Of a stretch of 64,000 nucleotides of DNA, positions 9,153 through 16,449 are shown in pieces. This stretch comes from CADEED01 sp036677145 (GTDB taxonomy: Bacteria; Pseudomonadota; Gammaproteobacteria; Steroidobacterales; Steroidobacteraceae). The DNA lies in NCBI GenBank assembly GCA_036677145.1, contig JAKFFF010000098.1, forward strand, positions 14,030-78,029, in the 5' to 3' direction. The notes below the pieces were generated by a model. The model ran no database searches. It was not told the DNA's origin and saw only the letters and a program-made list of their open reading frames with translations. Position numbers and translations under genes: made by a program. Position 1 is the first letter of the stretch; each line of letters starts with the position of its first letter.

Positions 9153-9165
9153 ACGAATCGACGCT

Positions 9166-11862
9166 CTAGCCCTCGTCACCGTAGACGTTGAGTTCCTTGA
9201 TCACCCAGGGCTGCCAGCCCTCCTTCTCCGTAATGGCGATGCGCAGGTGACGGCCTTCGACCGGCGCCGGCAGATTCAGCCGGGCGTGCGGTTCACCCAC
9301 CACGTGCGGCGCGACCATCGTCCAGGTCTTGCCGTCATCGGAAACCTCGAGGCTGTACACCGGCGCCCAACCCATCTCCCCGCCGCCACCGCCGGGCGAC
9401 TTCTCGCCGCTGGAATCGATGTCCACGCCGACGATCCTGCTGCGGGCCGGCAACTCCACCGTCAGTGTTTCCACCGGAAACGGCTTGAATCCCTTGGTGA
9501 AGTATCCCGTCTTGGGATCGCCATCGAGCATGGCTTCGGGCGGAGCGTTGTCGCGCGCCTCCATGTTCGCGACGAGTTTCCATTCGGCGCGGCGCTCGAA
9601 ACGCTTGCGCGGCACGCCGAGCGCGGGAATCTGGCCGGTGAGTTCCGCCAGCGTCCAGTAGTTAGTACGCGCGGCGTCGGCGGCGCGCCGTGCGGCGACG
9701 GCCTCGGGCAAAACCGCGGGCGCGCGGTTGCCGAAGCTGTTGCGGATGTAGGTGAGCACACCGGCCAGCTCGGCGTCGGAGTAGGAATTCATCGGCACCA
9801 TGGGCGCGCCGTAGTCGACGCCGTCGACGTTGCCTTGCAGCCCGTGCAGCAGGATCGCGATCGCCGCGCGTTCGTCGCCGAGCACGCGCGGTGAACCGAC
9901 CAGCGACGGCGCCAGCGTGCGGCCCTCCGCGCCGGGCATGGGCGCGCCGCGGCCATCCGTGCCATGGCAGGCGAAACACAACGAACCGTACAGCGTGGCG
10001 CCCGAGCGATACGCCTTCAGACCGTTGGTCCCGAGCAGGCGGATGAGTTGCGGGTCCTCGGTGTTCGATTTATCCCAGAGCTGCTCGTTGATCACGTAAA
10101 CGCCCGCGGACGAAGACTTTTCGGCAGCGGCCCTGATGACCTTCTCTGCATCGGGCAAGCCGGCACGGCGCACCGACAGCATCGCCTGGATGGCGACGCG
10201 CGGATCGGTGTCCTGCAGCGCACGCCGCGCGGCGACTGCGAGCGGGGCGTTGGCGGTTGATTTAGCGTTGACGCGCAACTCGGCGAGGCGCAGGCCGGTG
10301 ATCCGCACCTGCGGATCGGCGGCCTTCAACGCATTCAGAATGAGTTTGTCGTCGAGCGCGCCGAGACCCTCGAGAGTCCACAACGCATGCAGACGCGGCC
10401 GCGGATCGGGCGCGTCGGTGTTCGCGAGTTTAGTCAGGGCGGGCACGACGCTGAGGTCGCGGCGCAGGACCAGCAACTTCTGCGCGGTATCGCGCCACCA
10501 GCCATTGGGATGCGACAGGTGTCCCACCCATTGCGCGGGAGTTTCATCCAGCATGTGTGGCTGCGGGCCGCGTTCGAAGTCGGCATGACGCACGCGATAG
10601 ATGCGTCCGCGGCCGATCTCCTTTTGCAGATCGAGGGCCTCGATCTTGTCGCGCAGGTAGCTGCCTTTGCGGGTCCAGTTGGCCTGCTGAATGATGCCGC
10701 GGTACATGTCGACGATGTAGAGCGAGCCGTCGGGCGCGGTGATCATGTTGACGGGACGGAACAGCGGATCGGTCGCGCGAATGAATTCGCCCTGCTGATC
10801 CTCGTACGGGTTGGCCAGGCGCGTGACGCCATCCTCGACCGTGATCACCGTGCGGCGGATGAGACGTCCGACGGGCTCGGCGAAGAACAGGTTGCCGCGC
10901 AACTCGGCCGGCAGCCGGTCGCCGCGGAACAGGTCCTGGCCGCTGGTGGCGGTGAAATGGTTGAGCGTATTGTCCGGGCGCAACTGGCCCGGACCGCCCT
11001 GCGTGTCGGGAACACGGGCGATCGGCCAAACTACCTTGTAGCGCCCGATCAATTCGTCCGGTGCGGAGAACTGGCCGTAGATGATGTGCTGCTGGAAATG
11101 CACCGGGCCGGTTTCGTTGCCGGCGTTGACGAACCAGACCTTGCCCCAGTCGTCCTGCGTGAGTCCCCACTGGCCGCCGTTGATCGGGATCGATTCCTTG
11201 ATCGCCTTGCCGTCGGCGCCGAAGCGCAGACGGTAGTCGTAGAACGTGGAGTAGATGCCGTTGTCCAGCGCCCAGACGAGACCGTTGGGCTGGTGCTCCA
11301 TGTTGCCGCCGCGTTTGCCGCCCGCGAACCACAGAGTCTTTTCATCGGCGACGCCATCACCATCGCTGTCGCGATAGATATAGAGGTCATCGGTGTTCGT
11401 CTCGCCGATGATGATGCGGTCATCGAGCGGCAGAAGAATGCGCGGCAGCAGCAGCTTGTCGGCGAACACGGTGTGGCGGTCGTACACGCCGTCGCCGTCA
11501 GTGTCCTCGTGCCGCGAGACGCGGCTCACCGGCTGCATCTCACCCGTGCCATCGGCGTCCTGCATGTAGGTGCGCATCTCGGCCACGTACATCCGGCCGT
11601 TGCCATCGAAGGCGATCATCACCGGCTCGGCGATGTGCGGCTCGGCCAGCACCGGCTCGAGCCGGTAGCCCGGCGGCATTTGCATCGTGGCGATGGAGGC
11701 TTCGGGCGACAGCGCGATGGAGGGCGGCGGCCCGGCCGCATGGTTGTGGTTGTGTTCGTGTCCGGCTGGCGCGGGCGCCTCGCTCGGCGTCGAACACGAA
11801 CCCAACACGAAAGGCAGAACGAAGGCCGGAATGAGACGGAGAGTTTTTTTGGATAGGTTCAT
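9166..11862 (-). CDS. PVC-type haem-binding lipoprotein: six-blade propeller, HEAT-like, cytochrome c and F5/8C-like domains
   Basis: The 898-residue lipoprotein (start at ATG 11862; lipobox VLGSC near residue 22) belongs to the membrane-bound dehydrogenase/PVC-type haem family. Order: His-rich linker (GHEHNHNHAAG), beta-propeller near 60-460 (DGNGRMYVAEMRTY, DTDGDGVYDRHTVF, PDGSLYIVDMYRGIIQQ), alpha-helical repeats ~480-610, a cytochrome c site CFACHGTDGRG near 650 with Met-rich PMVPMNSYSD as likely axial-ligand region, and a C-terminal carbohydrate-binding-like sandwich (EWKLVANMEARD to HLRIAITEKEGWQPWVIKELNVYG). Related proteins are thought to oxidise sugars or polysaccharide fragments at the outer face. 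It is followed by its own terminator hairpin. Confidence 0.85.
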   Translation of the reverse strand: MNLSKKTLRLIPAFVLPFVLGSCSTPSEAPAPAGHEHNHNHAAGPPPSIALSPEASIATMQMPPGYRLEPVLAEPHIAEPVMIAFDGNGRMYVAEMRTYMQDADGTGEMQPVSRVSRHEDTDGDGVYDRHTVFADKLLLPRILLPLDDRIIIGETNTDDLYIYRDSDGDGVADEKTLWFAGGKRGGNMEHQPNGLVWALDNGIYSTFYDYRLRFGADGKAIKESIPINGGQWGLTQDDWGKVWFVNAGNETGPVHFQQHIIYGQFSAPDELIGRYKVVWPIARVPDTQGGPGQLRPDNTLNHFTATSGQDLFRGDRLPAELRGNLFFAEPVGRLIRRTVITVEDGVTRLANPYEDQQGEFIRATDPLFRPVNMITAPDGSLYIVDMYRGIIQQANWTRKGSYLRDKIEALDLQKEIGRGRIYRVRHADFERGPQPHMLDETPAQWVGHLSHPNGWWRDTAQKLLVLRRDLSVVPALTKLANTDAPDPRPRLHALWTLEGLGALDDKLILNALKAADPQVRITGLRLAELRVNAKSTANAPLAVAARRALQDTDPRVAIQAMLSVRRAGLPDAEKVIRAAAEKSSSAGVYVINEQLWDKSNTEDPQLIRLLGTNGLKAYRSGATLYGSLCFACHGTDGRGAPMPGAEGRTLAPSLVGSPRVLGDERAAIAILLHGLQGNVDGVDYGAPMVPMNSYSDAELAGVLTYIRNSFGNRAPAVLPEAVAARRAADAARTNYWTLAELTGQIPALGVPRKRFERRAEWKLVANMEARDNAPPEAMLDGDPKTGYFTKGFKPFPVETLTVELPARSRIVGVDIDSSGEKSPGGGGGEMGWAPVYSLEVSDDGKTWTMVAPHVVGEPHARLNLPAPVEGRHLRIAITEKEGWQPWVIKELNVYGDEG

Positions 11863-12267
11863 AACAAAACTGGCAGGTGCCGATGGGAAGGGCCCGGCAG
11901 AGGTCAATCTTCGGTGACGATGCGGCTTGGAAGTTCAATCCGCTTGTGTGAACTCGAACTTACCGTCGGTGCTCTCGCCTGGCAAATCAGCTCGAATTGC
12001 TCGATGCAGTCAGGGTCACGTGGATGACCATCCGTCTCGAGGGCGCCATTGCGGCGAAGAAGCGCGCGTTGACGCGAGCACGCAAGATGGGTCGGGACCT
12101 GGCGCCGCTGGAAGATCGCCTGGCGCGTATCAGAAGAGCCAATCCTGGACGCAGCCATTGCTCGTCTACTAGCCCCGCGAGCCGGAAGTTTCACGCCGTC
12201 GCAGGCAAATCATCCCGCGGCAGGGAGCGCCTGGCATCCAGTAACGCTCCCTGCCACGGCCAACACG
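11863..12267. other. Intergenic stretch without a convincing gene
   Basis: This 405-base region separates two minus-strand genes. Short Arg-rich frames exist on both strands, none with a ribosome-binding site or recognisable motif. On the minus strand a 25-codon open stretch ends in STDGKFEFTQAD-stop (stop near 11939), and a neighbouring frame reads ETDGHPRDPDCIEQFELI. Together these could be the remains of a frameshifted gene, but I cannot support that. The right end carries a strong terminator hairpin. Confidence 0.5.
12219..12255 (-). terminator. Hairpin terminator of the beta-helix gene
   Basis: An 11-bp perfect stem, GGCAGGGAGCG (12219-12229) with CGCTCCCTGCC (12245-12255), with a nested CTGG-CAT-CCAG hairpin in the loop. 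It starts 12 bases past the stop at 12268 on the minus strand, followed by a short T-containing stretch. Confidence 0.7.
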
Positions 12268-13383
12268 TCACTCCTGGACCGGAATCTCTGTCGCCGAGAA
12301 TGGCGTGCTTACGATCGTCGATGACGCGTCAGGCGGGCAGATGAAATCGGCGGGCCGCGTGAACGACGGACCCGTCGGCGCGCCCCAGAAGCTGTTGCGC
12401 ACATCGACATTGGCCTGAGCGGTCGCCAGACCGCAGTTGTAGTTGCCGAAGAAGTTGTTCTGACGCGCGACCACCTTGCCACCCGGCGGTGTACCCAGCA
12501 CGTAGATACCGTTGTTCCGGTTGCCCACAAAGCTGTTGCGGCTGAACACCGGACCGACGACGCCCGGATTGTTCGGGTTGTAACTGTTCACCATCACGCC
12601 GTCGTGGTTATTGGTGATGTAGTTGTTCGTAACCCGCGCGGCGCCATGCGAGATGGTCATCCCCGCGAATGTATTGTCCGTAATGGAATTGCCGGCCACA
12701 CGATGCGGGTTTTCCCCCACGCTGACTCCACTCGCGTTCGCGAGCGAGCGGTTGTGATGCAGCCACACGTAACTATCCGGAGTACGCCCGAAGAGGATGA
12801 AGCCGACGGCAGAGTTCTGCGTGGCGAGATTGCGGCGCGCCTCGATGACACCACTGCTGTCGAGGAAGAATCCGAACGCCGAGTTTCTCGCGGTATTGCC
12901 GGCGATGACCACATCGGTGGCGAAGGCCGAATACAGTCCGTAACTCTGACCGTTCGTCAGTGTGAAGCCCGCCTGGTTGTCGCCGAATTGCACGCCATCC
13001 GCCGCGATGTGCACCACGGCTTGCGTGGCCCCACCCGCGTCGATGACCGTATCTTCAGCCCCGGCAGTCGAAAGAACCGTCACGCGCTTGTTGATATACA
13101 CCGCGCCCTGGCTTCCTGGAGTCTCACCGCCCCATTCCTCGCCCAGAATTTCCAGCACGCCGTCGCCATCGAAGTCGCCGTAGCGTCCGGGACGCACGAG
13201 CACCGTGTCGCCCTCCTGGGCATTGATGACTCCGCGGTTGATCGAGCGGCACGGCGACGCGGCAACGCCGCAGGTGGCGCTGTCGACGCCGTTGTTGGCG
13301 ACGTGGATAGTGTTGCCGTCGGCCAGCGCCGCGGCCGGAACGAGCACCGCGGTCAACATCAATGCGCGCATGACATATTTCAT
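12268..13383 (-). CDS. Secreted right-handed parallel beta-helix protein (NosD/pectate-lyase-like fold)
   Basis: The 371-residue protein has a signal peptide (ALMLTAVLVPAAALADG, cleavage near 22) and a strong GGGAGG ribosome-binding site. After a DUF1565-like start (IHVANNGVDSATCG, SINRGVINAQEGDTVLVRPGRY) come regular coils rich in Asn and Gly: VVIAGNTARNSAFGFFLD, VWLHHNRSLANASG, RVTNNYITNNHDGVMV, PVFSRNSFVGNRNNGIYV. This is the periodic-copper-binding/NosD-like beta-helix pattern found in polysaccharide lyases, epimerases and adhesins. No catalytic set is obvious, so no activity is claimed. Two cysteine pairs could stabilise the cap and C-terminus. Confidence 0.85.
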   Translation of the reverse strand: MKYVMRALMLTAVLVPAAALADGNTIHVANNGVDSATCGVAASPCRSINRGVINAQEGDTVLVRPGRYGDFDGDGVLEILGEEWGGETPGSQGAVYINKRVTVLSTAGAEDTVIDAGGATQAVVHIAADGVQFGDNQAGFTLTNGQSYGLYSAFATDVVIAGNTARNSAFGFFLDSSGVIEARRNLATQNSAVGFILFGRTPDSYVWLHHNRSLANASGVSVGENPHRVAGNSITDNTFAGMTISHGAARVTNNYITNNHDGVMVNSYNPNNPGVVGPVFSRNSFVGNRNNGIYVLGTPPGGKVVARQNNFFGNYNCGLATAQANVDVRNSFWGAPTGPSFTRPADFICPPDASSTIVSTPFSATEIPVQE

Positions 13384-13504
13384 GGAGTCCCTCCCAAGTA
13401 GTTATATGCACCGCGCTTCGCGGCGCTGTCCGGAGTATGCACCGACAACTGGTTCACGGCGAACTACCGGGGAAGACGGGCGGACGCCGGCAGTCGCGTA
13501 CTAC

Positions 13505-14308
13505 CTACCGCGGGATGTAATCCAGATTGACCTCGCGCGACACGATGCCCAACGCGGTACCGCCGCGGAAGGCCGGATCGATTCGTCCCGGGAGTTCGTG
13601 TCGTACCACCACCTCGATGCTGCATCGGGTGACAGGCGATGTCGTATTCGAACGCGCGAAACTTACAATCGAATCGATGCGGATGGACTCGCGGCCATCG
13701 GCGTTCGAGTCCTCGCTCAGCGTGCCGGTCGAGAAGCCCGCCGGACCGGACTGAAAGTGGCATTCGGATGAATAGATCAGTGCCACACGGGCGGGGGCAC
13801 CGGTTGGCGTCCACTCGACGATCACGTTTTCACCGTCGGTGACTTGCTGGCGGTTGGCCGGAGTGACGATGGTGAACGCAGGCGGCAGCGCAATGCGCGA
13901 GTCCGGAGCGGACTGGGCTTGCTGACGATTGAACGACACGACGTAGTCGACGCCGGACTGGTAGTCGAAGCGAGCGATGTAATCGGGGTTGAGAATCGAA
14001 TCGTTGTCGGCCATGGTGCGGCATACGCCGCTGACACACGCGCGAAAAAAGTCACCCCCATCCAGCCGGTACGACGCACCGAGCGCCTGGCCGTCATTCA
14101 GATTCGCACGTACCACCGCGGAAGCTGGATCGCTGGATTCGACCGTGAGGAAAATATTCATCCTGCTGGTCGGCACCGGTCCGTTGTCCGGTCCGCTGGT
14201 GGAACTGCTCTTGGGACCGCCGCCGCATGCCTGCAACAGCGTGATCAGGACAGCCAAGCCCAACGCTCGAAGGCCCAGCGCACGATGGCGACAGATGTTC
14301 GTCTGCAT
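13505..14308 (-). CDS. Lipoprotein of unknown function
   Basis: The 267-residue protein begins with a lipoprotein signal (LGLAVLITLLQACGGG, lipidated Cys near 28), followed by a Ser/Gly linker. The body has two beta-rich halves: MNIFLTVESSDPASAVVRANLNDG with a FFRACVSGVCRTMAD segment whose two Cys may pair, and an Ig-like PPAFTIVTPANRQQVTDGENVIVEWTPTG domain, a pattern common in surface lipoproteins. A further Cys pair is possible at YSSECHF and TRCSIEV. I do not recognise a named family. It precedes the beta-helix gene by 121 bases on the same strand, so the two may be co-expressed. Confidence 0.75.
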   Translation of the reverse strand: MQTNICRHRALGLRALGLAVLITLLQACGGGPKSSSTSGPDNGPVPTSRMNIFLTVESSDPASAVVRANLNDGQALGASYRLDGGDFFRACVSGVCRTMADNDSILNPDYIARFDYQSGVDYVVSFNRQQAQSAPDSRIALPPAFTIVTPANRQQVTDGENVIVEWTPTGAPARVALIYSSECHFQSGPAGFSTGTLSEDSNADGRESIRIDSIVSFARSNTTSPVTRCSIEVVVRHELPGRIDPAFRGGTALGIVSREVNLDYIPR

Positions 14309-14427
14309 GCCTGTTTCTCCCTGAAGTGGCCGCGATTGTTGTTAGCCGGCCAACTTCTACTCCGCCCGTGACGCGAAACAAATGCCCCGCGGCGGGTAGC
14401 GGATGCCGATACCCTCGGCGGCGGCGT

Positions 14428-14496
14428 ATGCTACTGGTTAATGGGCCTCCGTTGCGAATGCCGGCAGCGCCGGTGACGGTCACCTTTGATAGTTAG
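14428..14496 (+). other. Very short ORF or gene-end remnant ending TFDS-stop
   Basis: A 22-codon frame starting MLLVNGPPL ends VTVTFDS-stop, and its last 13 bases plus flank (GATAGTTAGACAA, 14488-14500) match the 3' end of the VOC gene (4371-4383). It may be the remnant of a related gene end or a leader peptide before the small membrane protein gene. Weak support. Confidence 0.2.
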
Positions 14497-14522
14497 ACAA
14501 CCCTTCGGGGAAGGCAGGCGCA

Positions 14523-14696
14523 ATGATCAAACTCGTCATCGCTCTCATCGTCGTCGGCGTCATTCTCGCCGGGGGATTGATGAAGCTGCTGCGCAACCGG
14601 AATCAGCCGATGGGCTCGCCGGAGGCGCTCGAACGTGCCAGGAAACGCAATCTCGAGCTGGATGAGCAGGAACGCCGCGAACGGGAAGACGACTAG
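14523..14696 (+). CDS. Small single-span membrane protein
   Basis: The 57-residue ORF has an AGGCAGG about 5 bases before the ATG. Residues 3-20 form one transmembrane helix (KLVIALIVVGVILAGGLM), followed by a basic KLLRNR and a charged helix ending RREREDD. The layout recalls the DUF2897-type tiny inner-membrane proteins of gammaproteobacteria, an uncertain match made from memory. Function unknown. It is co-directional with gdhA, but a hairpin and a separate promoter lie between them. Confidence 0.7.
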   Translation: MIKLVIALIVVGVILAGGLMKLLRNRNQPMGSPEALERARKRNLELDEQERREREDD

Positions 14697-14704
14697 GCAA
14701 TCCC

Positions 14705-14728
14705 GAGGGCGCCTTGACTCGGCGCCTC
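14705..14728 (+). terminator. Hairpin between small membrane protein gene and gdhA
   Basis: Arms GAGGGCGCC and GGCGCCTC pair with one bulged G, 8 bases after the stop of the small gene. No T-run follows. The -35 of the gdhA promoter candidate lies in its loop. Confidence 0.35.
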
Positions 14729-14741
14729 AAATTACTATCCT
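14714..14741 (+). promoter_or_regulatory. Candidate sigma-70 promoter of gdhA
   Basis: TTGACT (14714-14719), 16-base spacer, TATCCT (14736-14741). Transcription would begin near 14748, giving a leader of about 53 bases that contains a second perfect hairpin, CGCCGG (14756-14761) with CCGGCG (14770-14775). Confidence 0.45.
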
Positions 14742-14800
14742 GCCAAGCCCTCTGACGCCGGCCTCGGTTCCGGCGCCAGTTTCCAATTCCGAGAGCCAAA

Positions 14801-16147
14801 TTGCCCCAAATCCGCGTTCGCATCGATCAGATCATCGAGGATGTCATTCGCCGCAACCGCGGCGAGACCGAGTTTCACCAGGCCGTGCGCGAAGTCGCAG
14901 AATCGCTGGGGCCGGTGCTGCGCAAGCACCCGCAGTACGCGGATCAGAAGATCATCGAGCGCATCTGCGAACCGGAGCGGCAGCTCATCTTCCGCGTGCC
15001 TTGGCAGGACGACCAGGGAATGGTGCAGATCAACCGCGGCTTTCGCGTCAACTTCAACAGCGCGCTCGGACCCTACAAGGGCGGCCTGCGTTTCCATCCG
15101 TCGGTCTACCTCGGCATTGTCAAATTCCTGGGGTTCGAGCAGATCTTCAAGAACGCATTGACCGGCATGCCGATCGGCGGCGCCAAGGGCGGCGCGGACT
15201 TCGATCCGAAGGGCAAGTCGGACGGCGAAGTCATGCGCTTCTGCCAGAGTTTCATGACCGAGTTGTATCGCCACATCGGCGAATTCACGGACGTGCCGGC
15301 CGGCGACATCGGCGTCGGCGCGCGCGAGATCGGCTATCTATTCGGCCAGTACAAGCGCATCACGAATCGCTACGAGTCCGGCGTGTTGACCGGCAAGAGC
15401 CCGCACTGGGGCGGCGCCCTCGTGCGCCGCGAAGCGACAGGTTATGGCCTGGTGTTTTTCGTCGAAGAGATGCTCAAGGTCCGCGGCGATTCTCTGGAAG
15501 GCAAGACCTGCGTTGTGTCCGGATCGGGCAACGTCGCCATCCACGCGATCCACAAGTTGCAGATGCTGGGCGCGAAGGTCGTTGCCTGCTCCGACTCGGA
15601 CAGCGTGGTGTACGACCCCAACGGCATCGATTTCGCGGTCCTGAGGCAGCTCAAGGAAATCGAGCGCCGTCGCCTGCGCGACTACGTCCAACACCGTCCG
15701 GGCGCGAAGTCCTTGCCGGCGAACGCGTTGTGGACGATTCCCTGCCAGATCGCCCTGCCCTGCGCGACGCAAAATGAACTTGATTGTGAGGGCGTGCGCA
15801 GCCTCATCGGCAACGGCTGCATCCTGGTCGGCGAAGGCGCGAACATGCCGACCACTCCCGATGGCATTCGCCTGCTGTCCGAAGCGAACGTGGCTTTCGG
15901 TCCCGGCAAGGCCGCGAACGCCGGCGGCGTCGCGACCTCCGCGCTGGAGATGCAGCAGAACGCCAGCCGCGATGCCTGGACCTTCGAACACACCGAGCAT
16001 CGCCTGCATGAAATCATGCGACGCATCCACCAGGAGTGTCACGGCGCGGCCGAAGAATTCGGCAGCCCGGGCAACTATGTCCTCGGCGCGAATATTGTCG
16101 GCTTCCGGCGCGTCGCCGAAGCGATGCTGGCCTTCGGCATCATCTAG
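14801..16147 (+). CDS. gdhA: NADP-type glutamate dehydrogenase
   Basis: The 448-residue enzyme makes glutamate from 2-oxoglutarate and ammonia in the cytoplasm. Length and sequence match hexameric GdhA (E. coli 447). Substrate domain: PYKGGLRFHPSV with K93 and the catalytic lysine in IGGAKGGADFDP (K129), followed by DVPAGDIGVGAREIGYLFG. Nucleotide domain: CVVSGSGNVAIHAIHKL, a Rossmann GxGxxA-type motif, and ANAGGVATSALEMQQN. It starts at a TTG (14801), since no in-frame ATG or GTG precedes the conserved N-terminus; a GAGAG lies upstream. It is followed closely by a small membrane protein gene and the malic enzyme gene, forming a carbon/nitrogen group. Confidence 0.95.
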   Translation: MPQIRVRIDQIIEDVIRRNRGETEFHQAVREVAESLGPVLRKHPQYADQKIIERICEPERQLIFRVPWQDDQGMVQINRGFRVNFNSALGPYKGGLRFHPSVYLGIVKFLGFEQIFKNALTGMPIGGAKGGADFDPKGKSDGEVMRFCQSFMTELYRHIGEFTDVPAGDIGVGAREIGYLFGQYKRITNRYESGVLTGKSPHWGGALVRREATGYGLVFFVEEMLKVRGDSLEGKTCVVSGSGNVAIHAIHKLQMLGAKVVACSDSDSVVYDPNGIDFAVLRQLKEIERRRLRDYVQHRPGAKSLPANALWTIPCQIALPCATQNELDCEGVRSLIGNGCILVGEGANMPTTPDGIRLLSEANVAFGPGKAANAGGVATSALEMQQNASRDAWTFEHTEHRLHEIMRRIHQECHGAAEEFGSPGNYVLGANIVGFRRVAEAMLAFGII

Positions 16148-16156
16148 CCGCGCAGC

Positions 16157-16441
16157 GTGATCAAGGGTTTTCTCAATCTCCCCTGGTTTTTCTGGGCGCT
16201 GATGGCGCTGACCCTTTCGGTGGTCTGGGTGTTCGTGGGCCCGCATACCAGCCTGCCCGCTTCTACCGGCTTGCGATTCTTCGTCATCCGTTGGGGCCAT
16301 GCCCTGACGTGGCTGTTGCTCGCCATCGGCTTCTGCCTGCGCGGGATCTCGCCCGCATTGGTTGGCACCGCCAACCTTTTTGCCGTTGCGGGCGGATTGG
16401 TGTACGCCCTGTTTGTCCTCATGGCGTTCGTGTTCAAATAA
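16157..16441 (+). CDS. Small polytopic membrane protein
   Basis: The 94-residue protein starts at a GTG 9 bases after the gdhA stop. Three hydrophobic helices are visible: FFWALMALTLSVVWVFVG, ALTWLLLAIGFCLRG, and LFAVAGGLVYALFVLMAFVFK at the very end. No family recognised. Its tight position between gdhA and maeB suggests one transcript. It could be a transporter accessory or merely a hypothetical membrane protein; I infer no function. Confidence 0.75.
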   Translation: MIKGFLNLPWFFWALMALTLSVVWVFVGPHTSLPASTGLRFFVIRWGHALTWLLLAIGFCLRGISPALVGTANLFAVAGGLVYALFVLMAFVFK

Positions 16442-16449
16442 CACGCTAG

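Noticed and set aside
11904..12194. 96-codon minus-strand frame in the largest gap
   Set aside because: Arg-rich, no ribosome-binding site, no motif; kept only as a possible remnant.
14714..14738. TTGACT with TACTAT as promoter
   Set aside because: Spacing of 13 bases is too short; TATCCT at 16-base spacing was preferred.
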